From: Stictocephala bisonia
Taxonomy: Eukaryota > Arthropoda > Insecta > Hemiptera > Membracidae
Direction: 5' to 3'
Length of the DNA: 64,000 nucleotides
Assembly: GCA_035578905.1 (NCBI GenBank)
Contig: JAQJVL010000154.1
Location: forward strand, 362,012-426,011
Shown piece by piece: positions 37,685-48,849 of the stretch. The notes below the pieces were generated by a model. The model was not told where the DNA came from. It did not search any database and saw only the letters and a list, made by a program, of their open reading frames with translations. The position numbers and the translations under genes were made by a program. Numbering within the stretch: the first letter of the stretch is position 1; each line of letters opens with the position of its first letter.

Positions 37685-39327
37685 CTAAATTAAACAAATC
37701 ACACATTCCAAAATATTTTAAAGTGGATCTTAATAGATAAAAATAAAAAACAATATATTTATCTTTGTTTGTTCTTTAGACGCTGATCGTCAAGATACGG
37801 GCGAATAAGAATTTCAAATGCGTGTGATGATTGTAGATGAGCGAATATATTTATTTTACAATCTAAGACCGACTATTCCTTAGAAAGTGACTATTCCTCA
37901 TTAAATGACAGCCCAATGGAAAATTAAAAACAGTTTGTTATCGGCTGACCCCTTTCACACATTATTTGTATGACATTGATTGGAATCGAACTGAGAACTT
38001 TTAGCTTATGACGCTGGGCTTTAAACAAATTCGCTACCAGCAAAAACAAAAACGATGTACTAACTCATTGCAAAATGTCTGGAACCAGTGAACAGATTTT
38101 GATGACATTTGAAGGGAAGTTAGCTTTGTATCATAGAGACCAACTGAGAAATAAATTCTTGACATTCTATTCCTAAGGGGTAGAGACAGCCTCTCAGACA
38201 TTTAGTTTTTCTATTATAGTAAAGTTGGCCTCTTAATTTAAGCAAACACTTATTTCAAACAGCTGATACAAAACATAAACGTAAAACAAGAGCTTGGCTT
38301 ATTTGACTTTTACTGAGAAATGTTTAGTTAATTTTTATACTAACTATAACATGATAATACTAATACATCCCCTTATAGTAGATATTTAGGGGGTTTTAAG
38401 CCATTCAATTTTGTTATCCTGGAGAATTTCTAAGGCCTTTTACATTTATGTGAATATTTAGAGAGACCTATGGAAGGGTGGTGCTAAAATAATTTTTATA
38501 AGAGTTGTTGTATTCCTAAGACATTAATTAAGTGTAACTCATCAATCAGAACCTTGCATAACACAGTTTGACGATACATTTATTTAATATATTATCTTTA
38601 ACCTATTACATCTAAATACGAACCACTATTTGAATTTCAACTAGTATAACTTATTATTTATTTACGGTAGTAATACGCTAGCTTATTAAATATTACTTAT
38701 ATTTTTCTATAGTATTCTTGCAGCTTGTATGAAAATAAAACATAAAACTAATTATCTACAAATGTCTGATAAGCCAATCCTGTCTTCCATGTGTTTGTAG
38801 AATTCTCACTCAAAACAAGTTGTTGTCATTGATTGTGGATGGATAATTCTTTTTATACTACTACTGTCCCTTATTGCAACATCAATATCTGGATGTAATA
38901 GCAGATAAGTTGAATACTAAATTATTGATTAAGAGGGATGCATTTTTAAACTTACTGATTGAAAAAAATAGTGCATATATAAATTACATAACTGCTGTTA
39001 AATAATCTTAAGTTTATAAGTTTAGAAAAATTTAAAACGTAGTTGTGTCCAAACGATAATATTTTTGGATTAAGAGAGTACATATTCACACCATGCACAC
39101 ATTATTTCCTCAGTGGAAGTTCAATGACCATTGCCCAATGACTGGACATATTACATCCATTCTGATTGCAGGAAATACTAATCACCTTTTTTTAATCAAT
39201 GAGCACAGTTTTGCTATGTTACAGTTGAAATAACTATAAACTATTTTAAATATTGGCGTACTTAATACACACTTCACCAACAGATATATATTTCTATGTT
39301 TGTAATGTACATTTTGAATGGACTTAC
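37685..39327. other. Intron of the protease-homologue gene
   Basis: About 1.6 kb of AT-rich sequence between two phase-matched exons. No other gene seen. Confidence 0.5.
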
Positions 39328-39498
39328 GTATCCAATGTCGTTCTTAAGGGGAGTATTATGGTTGTGGTTGTAGTCTAAGCAGGCTGGCATTACTGCAGGT
39401 GTTAAGGTCACCTTGCTGTTTAAGATGATCAGGCCGACGCTGGCGGCATAACTTGTGGAATGTCCCTTGAAGAGTGGATGCACTACGATTTTGCTTAT
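39328..39498 (-). CDS. Serine protease homologue, exon around catalytic-Asp position
   Basis: Minus-strand exon of 57 codons, phase 0 at both ends: acceptor TTATGCTAAG, donor GTAAGT. It encodes ISKIVVHPLFKG, SYAASVGLIILNSKVTLTP and VMPACLDY, the standard chymotrypsin-fold block (I-x-x-H-P...Y-x-x-D-[IV]-[AG]-L-I-x-L...PxCL). The catalytic Asp102 position (usual D-V-G-L) is Ser here. Further 5' exons (catalytic His, N-terminal domains) must lie upstream, at higher coordinates, but I could not find them before the virus-like element. Confidence 0.78.
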
Positions 39499-40152
39499 CT
39501 TAGCATAAGAAATGCATTAAAAAGTATTAGTAAGTTAGTTATACGTTGTTCTAACATGTATACTTTATATGTAATCGACAAAATACAAAATAAGATAGAT
39601 AAATGCACAACACTCTTATTGACATATAACATCTCGCCTTAATGATTATAAAAAAATAAATTGGACTTAACTATTGTTAAATGATATTGTTGTTTTTTAT
39701 CGTTCTTGAGACAACTCTTTTTCCCGATATTTCATGGCGTTATATATCTTATTTCAAATTAAATCGTTACGTACAGTCAATAAATGTGTCCTTCATTATT
39801 TTCATTATAAAAGGGTGAAAAAAATGAAAACGCTTTTACAAGAACAGTATTATTTTATGTAGATAGTTTGATAGTTTAGTTTTGTTAATAATTGTGTTCC
39901 ATAAAGTATAAAATTTGAACAGAATAACTTATTTAAAACCGTTAATCAGTGGAGAAATAATGTTGTTCAAACTGGTTATTTCTCCATCTGAGAACTGGAA
40001 ATTCAAATGACCACTACTCTGGAAAGAATAAACCTTCCGAAGTCCGGTTTACGACAGATAATGACTCTTAAATTGATCTTTCATTTGATACCTAACTCGA
40101 CATAGGCTTACTTTGAAGATTTTTGTTTAACTCCTCGTAGCCCCCCCCCCCC

Positions 40153-40217
<65 letters not shown>

Positions 40218-40239
40218 TATGGTTTGTTGTCAGCTACCA
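39499..40239. other. AT-rich stretch ending in poly-C and (TA)n
   Basis: No gene seen. A C13 run at about 40141-40153 is followed directly by (TA)n to about 40215, which abuts the 3' end of the next LINE. Confidence 0.5.
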
Positions 40240-42420
40240 TTTGTTAATTATAAAGCAGTGACATATTTGGATAGAAATCGCTCATTATGATTGATTTGTA
40301 CATCATTTGGGAGGATGTTCAGTTTTTGATTAGCCAGTATGTTACTTAAGTGGAAGCAGGCTACTTCGGTTTTTGATGGGTTAGGATTCAGCTTCCAGGT
40401 TCTAAAATATTCTTCGAGGGCTGCAAGGTCACTTGTAAGTCTTTCTTCAGTAATTGTGAAGTTCTTATGATGGTAAGCTAAAGCTATATCAACCGCATAT
40501 ATAAATTGTCTAGACTTTGTGATTGGATTGGGATGTCAGCAGTATACACGTTGAATAACATTGGATCAAGTATACACCCCTCTAGCAGCCCATCCTTCAG
40601 CTGTCTAAAATACCTTATTTTACGGTCGAGGTAAACTTTTATTAGCCTGACACTAAGCATTGACTGCAAAAGTTGCAATAGAATTGGACAGGGAAGGAGA
40701 CTGTAGAACTTAAACAACTAACCTATGCTCCATAATGTAAGATAAACTGCTGTAAGATTAATAAAAGCTGCAGATGTTTTCAACTTCTTTTCAAACCCAT
40801 TTTCGATCAATGATGTCAGAGGTAGGATCTAGTCACTACAACTTCGGCCAGGGCGAAAACCAGCCTGCTCAACTGGAACATTAGAATCAAGAATGAGTGA
40901 TATTCTATTGCATAACATCCCTTCTAACAACTTATAACAAACACTAAAGAGAGATATTGAGCGATAACTTTCCATTCGTTAAGGATATTTTCCAGGCTTC
41001 GGAACAGCTATTACTATTGAATTGCCTATAGCTAATATCTTATTGTAGACTGTTTGAAACCATTATTTCACTTTGCTACCAGCATGCAGCAGACATTCCG
41101 GAAAGATACTGTCAAGACAGGATGTTTTCCTTGCCAGTATAGCAGAAATCTCTCTGTCTATCTCTTCCACCGTGAAATTTCTGGAGACATCCAGGGGTGG
41201 CATTTGACTCTTTTTTTTCATTCAACTTGTAAAGTAAATGTTTGACAGAAGGATAGTGCGTTGACTTTGATAACCTGACTATCCGTTTTGCTATATTAGA
41301 GGCCTTTGGGTGGAGCACTTCTCTTTTATTTGGATATTTACCAGTAGAGAGTTCCCTTTAAAAGTGACCACGCTTTTCTACTGCTGTGGATAACGTTTAT
41401 ATCTTCAACAGTTTTAACCCATTTTCTCTCCTGGTACTGTCAAGAGAGTGCAGCAGCAGATTAGGTGTGTTGGAGGCATTCAACTCTTTGTAAAGGTCAT
41501 CTTTACTCCATCCTGGAATATGCTCCTTTCTGGATCCTCTTGGTATGCAAACTTTAACAATCGACGAGACGATATTAGTAAAACGATCGTAATTTCTTAT
41601 TGTAGGAGAAATGAACCTGATGCTATCGTCAAGCCTAGTGGTAAAGGCCTCCCAGTGTGCTTTATTAAAATTCCATCTAGGCTGTGGAAAATATCGAATT
41701 ATGGGAATTTGGATCTCAAACTAAACCAGTACTGGTCTATGTTGAGAGTGGGGAAAACCATCAAGAACCTAATGATCACTCACATGAGCAGAATCTTACG
41801 TCAGGGGAGTAACCTCGACGCCAACGAGCTGAATAAAAAGTGGCTGAATCTTTAGCATCAAAGATCTGGAAAAGGTTATTCATTTCAGCAGAGTCAGCAA
41901 TCTTTCTAACACCCGTCATTTCTAACATCATTCTAACATTCTAGTCATCCTCGGTGTTGTAACCCCATTATCTATGATGACTGTCCCCCTGTTAGAACAC
42001 ATAGAGGACTGGGTGTTCTAAATTTAGTAAAATCCTATTGTCAGGCCACTGGATGTTAGAAGGCTTATATAAATTAACTATTGTAGTTTCTGACACTTGG
42101 ATTACCAAGACTAAAGATGTCACCATCAGAACTATTTTGGGTAACTGACACATTTTCAATGTCATGCTTCACGTAAGTTGCAATACCATAAACCCTATGC
42201 CCTACAGAATCAACAATTTTGTATCCAGAAATATTGTCTCTTGCACTATTATTATCTTTGATATGGGTCTCTTGGAGTGCAAGGATATCAACATTGATTT
42301 CAAGAAGTACCCTAATGATACATTCACTCTTCGCCTTGCTTAAGCCCTCAGCGTTAAAAGGTACTACGTTTAAAACAGAACCTAATAATTTAAAATTAGC
42401 TTAGTCCTCAAAAGGAATTT
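40240..42420 (-). mobile_element. Jockey/R1-type LINE fragment, degenerate
   Basis: Minus strand. Endonuclease start at about 42390: NVVPFNAEGLSKAKSECIIR, then INVDILALQETHIKDN. Linker: WNFNKAHWEAFTTRL (about 41670) and IPGWSKDDLYKELN. RT: PVEQAGFRPGRSC (about 40870) and LLEGCILDPMLFNVYTADIP (about 40590, usually GVPQGSVLGPLLF). Frames are broken many times and the copy ends near the catalytic domain next to a (TA)n tract. Confidence 0.8.
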
Positions 42421-44640
42421 TATGTTTTGTAGTAGCTGTCATAGCTGGGAGATCACAAAATCGGGGTGCGTGACAGTGGAGCGCCTGTCAAAAACATATC
42501 AAACTGTCAGCCAGGAAATCGCACAACTGCGACATTGGAGCGCCTGACCGTGAGGCCCTCCACTATCGTACCCTCGCGGGTCCAGTGTGACAAGGGTTCA
42601 AAAACTAAGGGGTCTTGACATCTCTGATGAGATTGTGTTTAACTTAAGAGCAATCTAATTGTAGGTGATACATATGTTTATTAAAAAATCATACATGGCA
42701 TTTACATAAGATTTACACTTAAAATTTATTTAGAAATAAAAAAGCCTTCTGGCATTTAAATTGTAAATATAAGCTATATTAAAATAACCTGTTATATTCC
42801 GATTCATTGACACGCTTCTAAGTTATAGAAAAGCTGTATTGTATAAGACGTAAAATCGTAGATTGATTGGTGTTTGACGTATTCCTAAGTAACTATTTTT
42901 CATGGTCCTGTCTATTGAATCCAGTCTAAACAGGTTGGACCATTAATAATTAACTCGGCCGAGCACTACTAATTTGTAAGAAAATGTTTGCATTACATAC
43001 GAGCATCCAATTGCAATTTTCTGCTTTCTATTGTGTTTTAAATATAAAGATTAAAGATTAAACATTAAAGATAAAGGGACATGACATTGAATGAATTAAA
43101 CTAAATAAAAGTATATATTATTGGCTTTCTACTTGTGACAGCAAATATAATATATCTTATGATGTATGTTATCAACTGCTGTTAATATTTGAAACATTAT
43201 TATTAATGACAAAGAAAAGCTATCTATTGAGAAAAATTCGTATTATTCGTTTAGGCTAATTTTGTAAGAGAAAAAAGTGAAATATTAAGTAAGTAAAATA
43301 GAATGTTTCGTTTGAATTTTCATATTTTGTTTGTTTTAGAATATTGGAACCTACAAATTGACTGTAAATAGTATTTTTTGTTTGAGTTTAAGTATTTTTT
43401 AAAATAATTTATATTGTTTTAAATATTAGTAAGTGTAACTAAGAATATTAAGTTTGAATTTAAATGTATATTTATTATTTTAGAATGCTATACACATTAA
43501 GTGTTAAAACTTAGAAATACAGATTCTTTATTTACGAGCCTATTTATAGTTATTGACCATTTTGTAACGCTTCATTTCCTTTGAATCAACCTGCTGAGTA
43601 ATAAAAGTATTATAGTTTTTTTAAATCACTGCTTGGCTTTTACGAATTTGCATAAACTATGGTTCATATTTCACAATAAATACTCATGGGTTAAGGGACA
43701 AGTAATAGGCAAAGGAAGAGTGTCTACGTGTTCCTTTTGCATAAAACTAAATAGTATCAAGTTTATAATTTTTGGAAAAAGATGACTATAAATACATCAT
43801 TATTTTAGGGTTCGGGAGTTGATGTTTACATTCGAATACCAAGATAGTTAGTGTGCATATACAAGCGTGAATGTTTTTTTTTTTTCTGTACGATTACAAA
43901 CTTACAACAACAACGATTACAAACGATTACAAAAAAGTGGTCTGCAATAGTTTAACCACTTATTAATTCAAATAAAATGAAACGTGATTAAGAATACTTA
44001 TCACAGTACATTAATAGTTTTGAATAGTCTTTTACGATAACCCCTTACTAGGACCTATCAACTACATAATCAATGTTACACTTACTCCTAAAAAATATGC
44101 AGTGCACTTAACAAAGTCAGTATGATAGTAGCCGTTGTGATATTAGATTGGTAGGTATAAGAGGCCACGCGAGCTGAGCTCGATAGCAGGTAGGAAGCAG
44201 GTAGAGTGCCGAGGACAGGTAGTTTTAGGTGCGACGGAGGAGCGCCTCCGGAAAGGGGTGGGGAGGTGCTTCTGAGTCGCACCCCTAGCGAAAATTATTT
44301 ATGAGAACCCCTCAGCCAGGTAAGAGATGCTCCTGTGTCACGGAATCACAAAATCGTGATCACTGAAAAGATGAAATGTCACTAATGGCGTCAAAAAGTA
44401 AGTTCTTTCTATATATGATCACTTACAAGATTTCACTTTAACAAGTGAATTCATACAACATTTTTGAAAGCGTTTCCATATTTTTGCCACCCTGTATATT
44501 GATTGTAAACAGCTTATACTTACTTATTTAATATATTCCTAATGATTAAGTAGCTTAACGTATTTTTTGTTTCTGAGTTGGATATATAATAAGTATTTTT
44601 TATTAGTATTACTATAATAGTAGTGTAATTTGCCGGTGCT
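42421..44640. other. AT-rich stretch with a GC-rich hairpin, no gene seen
   Basis: Mostly featureless. A GC-rich patch at about 44160-44300 contains an 8-bp inverted repeat, GGTGCGAC (44228-44235) and GTCGCACC (44276-44283). A second GC-rich patch is at about 42440-42600. The left border of the virus-like element lies somewhere near the end of this stretch; I could not identify its terminal repeat. Confidence 0.4.
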
Positions 44641-44678
44641 GGCTCACATAAATCAAATGGTTTGACAGGTGAGTTTTG

Positions 44679-44752
44679 TGACGTCACGGCGACGTCACTG
44701 TGACGTCACAATGACGTCATGGTGACGTCACAATGACGTCATGGTGACGTAG
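44679..44752. promoter_or_regulatory. Seven CRE-like TGACGTCA sites, exact 11-bp period
   Basis: Sites begin at 44679, 44690, 44701, 44712, 44723, 44734 and 44745. Five are perfect TGACGTCA palindromes; the second is CGACGTCA and the last TGACGTAG. The exact 11-bp step puts them on one face of the helix. TGACGTCA is the consensus for CREB/ATF-type bZIP factors. The array lies beyond the 3' end of the minus-strand gene at 44891-45319, near the presumed left border, so it could be an enhancer or terminal/origin element. Confidence 0.85.
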
Positions 44753-44778
44753 GTTAGTACGTTACAGGGATAATTTGT

Positions 44779-44790
44779 GGGTCAAGGTCA
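44779..44790 (-). promoter_or_regulatory. TGACCTTGACC motif, minus strand
   Basis: TGACCTTGACCC read on the minus strand, 21 nt past the minus-strand AATAAA (44811-44816). One of six related copies in the element; see the others for pattern. Confidence 0.5.
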
Positions 44791-44810
44791 TTTGTGTGTT
44801 TTTCTTTTAC

Positions 44811-44816
44811 TTTATT
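44811..44816 (-). terminator. Poly(A) signal of the 44.9-kb minus-strand gene
   Basis: AATAAA on the minus strand, about 75 nt beyond the stop codon of the 142-codon ORF. Confidence 0.55.
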
Positions 44817-44890
44817 TAAAATATTACAAATTTTTACAATATGTACATCTTACAGACTAAACCTACAGTAACAAACTACTTAGTGCTGGC

Positions 44891-45319
44891 TCAGGATCTG
44901 GGTGATGTGTTCTCCTTGTCTGACTCGTCTTTGTGTACATCAACCCTGAAGTCCGCTGTAGAGCTTGCAACTTCTTCACTCCCCATTATCTGCCTCAGTA
45001 CTGCATTGTACAACTCCTCCCCACACTCGTCAGCTCCGATGCGGTCTAGTAACTTAAGGAAGTCGTCTTCGCGATGTAACACATCGCTACAAATGCAATA
45101 AATAGGCCCGAAAGTTGCCTCAGGGTTCGACCACATGCAGTGAGTGAAATGTTGACCGTACTTTGTAACTGTGGATTCAGTACAATTCATTCGAAACTTA
45201 GTACTCTCAATACTCTGCGCTATTGCACCCATAGTGTTCAACTTTTCCAGCGCCTCAGAACTCCAAGAAGATTTTGCCAACCTGACGTTAAGCAACACCA
45301 GCTCCATATTTGTGTTCAT
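44891..45319 (-). CDS. Unknown 142-aa protein, first gene of the element
   Basis: An intact minus-strand ORF starting MNTNMELVLLNVRLAKSSWS and ending SDKENTSPRS. I do not recognise it. It has five cysteines in the middle (NCTES, HCMWSN, YCICSD), possibly metal-binding, a Leu-rich segment (DDFLKLLDRIGADECGEELY) and an acidic tail. It is the only gene found on the minus strand of the element and is transcribed away from the rest, like an early gene at the left end. A poly(A) signal and a TGACCTTGACC motif follow. It is intact, unlike most core genes. Confidence 0.6.
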   Translation of the reverse strand: MNTNMELVLLNVRLAKSSWSSEALEKLNTMGAIAQSIESTKFRMNCTESTVTKYGQHFTHCMWSNPEATFGPIYCICSDVLHREDDFLKLLDRIGADECGEELYNAVLRQIMGSEEVASSTADFRVDVHKDESDKENTSPRS

Positions 45320-45534
45320 ATTTAATGTGATTGCTTCGACTGCTGGTGTGCAAGTGATGCTAGAAAGCAGCGAACTGTAATATATAAGAGGAAATTCATG
45401 GTGGGGGTAACATCATGTGGTGGGGGGTTGCATGAATCCTCCGAGCGTGGTAAATTTTGTCTAAAGTCTAAAATCCCCGTCATATAGACTATAAATGCTT
45501 CAACATCAGTCTTAACGCGGGATTTCGATCCAAC

Positions 45535-46260
45535 TTAATTTAAAACCTTCATTTTTACACTACTCACAAACAGAAATCTACGAGTAAATACAGAGCTAAA
45601 GTGTGAAACTTAATGTAAGAGGTAAAACCTAAAAAGTTCACCAAGTTTTTTCCTAACGATGTTACCGAACCCTTTTAATACACCTACTGTTATAGAACGA
45701 TGGTTAGAATATAGCAATATGATAGTGCTAAACAAATACTAACACTTTTAACTTAACATGGGTTTTTGATTCAACTTGTTCTTAAACCCTCACTTTTACA
45801 CTACTCACAAACAACAATTTTAAATAGAAGCCTAAAGAGTGATACGTAATGTAAGAAAACAAAAGGCAAAATCCTAAATAATCACAACATTTTTCCCGAA
45901 CGGTGTTGTAGAAACCCTTTATTACACCTACTGTTATAGAACGATGGTTAAAATATAGCAATATGATAGTGCTAAACAAATACTACAACTTTTATCTTAA
46001 CACGGGTTTTTGATTCAACTTGTTCTTAAACCCTCATTTTTACACTACTCACAAACAACAATTTTAAATAGAAGCCTAAAGAGTGATAGGTAATGTAAGA
46101 AAACAAAAGGCAAAAACCTAAATAATCACAACATTTTTCCCGAATGGTGTTGTAGAAACCCTTTATTACACCTACTGTTATAGAACTATGGTTAAATATA
46201 GGAAAAATGATAGTACTAAACCAATACGACAACTTTAAGCTGAACATAGGAGCACAATCT
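45535..46260. repeat. Three tandem copies of a ~242-bp unit
   Basis: Marker ATTTTTACACTACTCACAAA-type sequence recurs at about 45548, 45789 and 46033 (steps 241 and 244), and TTAATACACCTACTGTTATA or its variant recurs in each. Copies 2 and 3 are much closer to each other than to copy 1. No coding sense; the short minus-strand ORFs are repeats of each other. Confidence 0.8.
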
Positions 46261-46299
46261 TATTCAAAGATAAAGTTTGCAGAGCATAAACAATACGAG

Positions 46300-47010
46300 C
46301 CATCCTCAACCAGTGTTAATGCAGAGTGTAAACAATACGAGCCATCCTTAACCGTTGTCTGGACATCTTGACCGGGCATTCAACTCAGGTGGGAGCCTCG
46401 CGCGTTCACACGCTCCCCACTCCTACAAGCCTGTACACAGGGACAGCAAACATCACATCTTCAAGCTCCGTTGCCGGAGCAGGTCATCGGTGCTACGCAG
46501 CTCCAGCCGGCCTCCGCAGATAGCTCTAGCAAGCCTCCGACCTCTTCAAGCAGCTCGGCCAAGGACAGCAGCCTACTCCAGTCCGCTCCCGGGATAGCAG
46601 CTAATCCAGAGTAGACTCAGACATCTATCTCCTATTACCGTTCCTTAAGTCATTTGTTTACGGACACCAAACCAGCTCAAATGGCTTATCCTTGCTTACT
46701 GTCGTTCTGAGGTCTACAAACCACCCAGCAGTAGGCACCCCTGTCATTCCTCAACAGATTGTTGTTCTGAGGCCCATCAACCACCCAACAATCTGTTGAA
46801 TAACCACCTTATGTTTGAGTCTTCTCGAGAATACCGCCCACCCAACACTCTGTCATTATTTATGTGTATTTACTAATGAAACATGTGTTCTCTTTCAGGA
46901 CTCTTCCCTCTTCCTTTACTGTTATGTAGTGCATGCCTTTCTTCCTTTATTGTTAGTTATCTAGTGCATGCTTGATTTATCTTGCTTTAGTAGCTAGTGC
47001 ATAAAGCTAA
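46300..47010 (+). ncRNA. Hairpin module copy 1
   Basis: First copy of a noncoding module repeated at 48.85-50.03 kb. It holds two hairpins with the 21-nt conserved loop: 46694-46704/46726-46736 (11-bp stem with G-U pairs and one mismatch) and 46751-46764/46786-46799 (perfect 14-bp stem, TCAACAGATTGTTG). A third has lost its 5' arm through a deletion near 46841. It also carries an intron-end-like TTTACTAATGAAAC ... CTCTTTCAG near 46866-46899. I infer an RNA from the compensated stems; expression is unknown. Confidence 0.5.
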
Positions 47011-47018
47011 TTTTATAT

Positions 47019-47144
<126 letters not shown>

Positions 47145-47194
47145 TAACCCCAATGGCCAAAGGCTTTTTTTTTATTATTTTAAACTTTTAAAAA

Positions 47195-47500
47195 ATTTAT
47201 ATTTGTGAGTAGTGTAAAATGACGGAACTGGAGCAAGTCGGTTCAAAATCCAGTTTTCAGATAAAAGTTGCTGTATTGGTTACTAGAACCATTTTGTTAG
47301 AGTTAAACGTAGTTCTATCATAGTAGATGTATTAAAGGGGTTTTAGGAATCGTGAGTAGTGGAACTTTGCGGTATTGCAGTAGGTCTGACCAAAATCTCG
47401 TATTCGTTAATTAGGATCATTTTGTCACATTTTAACATAGTTCTATCAAAGTAGGTATATTAAGGGAGATCTGCAACAACATTAAACTCGATATATTTTT
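47195..47500. repeat. Inverted, shortened copies of the 242-bp unit
   Basis: TTTGTGAGTAGTGTAAAATG (47201) and GTGAGTAGTGGAAC (47352), each followed by AGTTCTATCA ... GTA ... ATTAA, are reverse-complement relatives of the units at 45.5-46.26 kb. The module at 46.3-47.0 kb is thus flanked by inverted repeats. Confidence 0.65.
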
Positions 47501-47513
47501 TTTAATTTTATTA

Positions 47514-47530
47514 TGTCCTTGACCTACTTT
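47514..47530 (+). promoter_or_regulatory. TGTCCTTGACCTAC motif upstream of basic-protein gene
   Basis: One-mismatch copy of TGACCTTGACCTAC, followed by TATAAG at 47568-47573. Further down, ATTGG (about 47729) and CCAAT (about 47748) boxes lie about 120-140 nt before the ATG at 47867. Confidence 0.5.
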
Positions 47531-47866
47531 CGAAAGTGAATTATAGCTAAAACATGTACCTTCTTTTTATAAGATTTTACGAGACCTCCTCTCTTACGAA
47601 TTGTAGATATTCTCAGCTCTGGATCCGCATCACAGTCTTTAACCCAACCCACCAAAGTGATATCTTAGAACAACAATGATTCCTTCAACGATACAAGTCT
47701 GTATTTATGTAAGACCTACACCTTCCCGATTGGAGAAAACTCAACAACCAATCACAGCAAAGCCACGCCCCCCACTGAATAGAGAAAACTAGGATCGCAG
47801 CCTGCAGGAATCATTCGCTTACCAGCATCTACCATAGCACCAGCATCTACCACACCATCTTCTACT

Positions 47867-48691
47867 ATGGACCCCAGCGTGAGGAAGCCAACCCTGCCAC
47901 TACGTCTGGGAAGCCGTCCGCAGAGGTCTATCCTGAAGCAGGCCCTAGAGGCGGCCGACATAGACTTAGAAAAGCTGGGAAGATCCCGCAAGCAGCTTTT
48001 CCCTACTAAAATCTGTCTGCCTCAACCGAGACTTTTTCCTGCCTCCATCGCTACAATACCACTGCCTTCGCCTTCGACTACTGCCCGCCCTCTACCAACC
48101 GCTGCATCTCTTACAATACCACTACCTTCGCCTTTGAGTACTGCCCGTCCTCTACCAGCCGCTGCATCTCCCACAATACCACTGCTTTCGCCTTCGACTA
48201 CTGGCCGCCCTCTACCAGCTACTGCATCTCTTTTTTCTCCGCTGTCTCTTCTGTCTCCGCTACCTCCCACTCCGCCTTTGAGGAAACTGAAAGCCTTCAG
48301 AGAGTGCCAGAAGGCGTGCAGAGCTCCAAGACCTCCTTGCACGCACCAGTTCCTGCGCGGGGGTAAGAAAGGTGAGAGATCTGGAAAGCCAAGCGCTCTT
48401 GGAGGAGTATTGTGTGCGAGACACAAGCCGAAGCGAACGGCTCCTGCAGCAACGGCAACTCCCCTCAAGCGGCTGCGAATAAACCGGCTTAAATCCCGGA
48501 AACGCTATTTCTATGTTCAGCGTATTTCAGATCGCGAAGTAGCCTTGGAATGTAGTGGTAAACGCTACAAACTGAAGTTACCTCGCGGAATGATAAACCC
48601 TGAACATCTAAATAAGCGACACTATATTATTCGCAACAGCTTGGGGACATCAGAGTGGAGACTTGCTCCCTCTAACACCCTACTTCCTTAA
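47867..48691 (+). CDS. Pro-rich basic protein, candidate core/DNA-binding protein
   Basis: An intact 274-codon ORF from ATG 47867 (MDPSVRKPTLPLRLGSRPQR). Residues about 60-120 hold three ~20-residue repeats (TIPLPSPSTTARPLPTAAS-type). The middle is Cys/Arg/Lys-rich (FRECQKACRAPRPPCTHQF). The C-terminal 80 residues are strongly basic, ending in a compact block (KRYFYVQRISDREVALECSG, KLPRGMINPEHLNKRHYIIR). I do not recognise the family. The charge suggests nucleic-acid binding, for example a virion core protein (inference). Two histone-type stem-loops follow the stop by 24 nt, which is striking for a basic protein. Confidence 0.75.
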   Translation: MDPSVRKPTLPLRLGSRPQRSILKQALEAADIDLEKLGRSRKQLFPTKICLPQPRLFPASIATIPLPSPSTTARPLPTAASLTIPLPSPLSTARPLPAAASPTIPLLSPSTTGRPLPATASLFSPLSLLSPLPPTPPLRKLKAFRECQKACRAPRPPCTHQFLRGGKKGERSGKPSALGGVLCARHKPKRTAPAATATPLKRLRINRLKSRKRYFYVQRISDREVALECSGKRYKLKLPRGMINPEHLNKRHYIIRNSLGTSEWRLAPSNTLLP

Positions 48692-48714
48692 GCCTTCTTT
48701 CCATTCTATCAAAC

Positions 48715-48751
48715 GGTCCTTTTCAGGACCCAAACGGCCCTTTTCAGGGCC
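48715..48751 (+). terminator. Two tandem histone-mRNA-type 3' stem-loops
   Basis: GGTCCTTTTCAGGACC (48715-48730) and GGCCCTTTTCAGGGCC (48736-48751), each preceded by AAAC. Both fit the metazoan replication-dependent histone 3' stem-loop: 6-bp stem, UUUC tetraloop, GG start and CC end. The stems differ by a compensated T-A/C-G pair, so pairing is conserved. They lie 24 nt after the basic-protein stop. A canonical purine-rich downstream element is not obvious. Confidence 0.8.
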
Positions 48752-48771
48752 TAACATTTTTAATTGATTAA

Positions 48772-48834
48772 TGACCTTGACCTACTTACAAACAACCAAT
48801 CAGAAGAGACCCCCCACTCTCGCGAGCTCTATAT
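48772..48834 (+). promoter_or_regulatory. TGACCTTGACCTAC motif, CCAAT and TATA cluster
   Basis: An exact TGACCTTGACCTAC at 48772-48785, 21 nt after the second histone-type stem-loop. It is followed by ACCAATCAG (about 48795) and CTATATATACGCGC (about 48827). This is a credible promoter for the following noncoding hairpin region. Confidence 0.6.
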
Positions 48835-48849
48835 ATACGCGCACACCTT

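Noticed and set aside
41448..41855. 135-codon plus-strand ORF
   Set aside because: Antisense to recognisable LINE linker sequence on the minus strand.
48022..48468. 148-codon minus-strand ORF opposite the basic-protein gene
   Set aside because: Gly/Arg-rich mirror of the Pro/Ala-rich repeats on the other strand; the plus-strand ORF has the better start, promoter boxes and 3' stem-loops.
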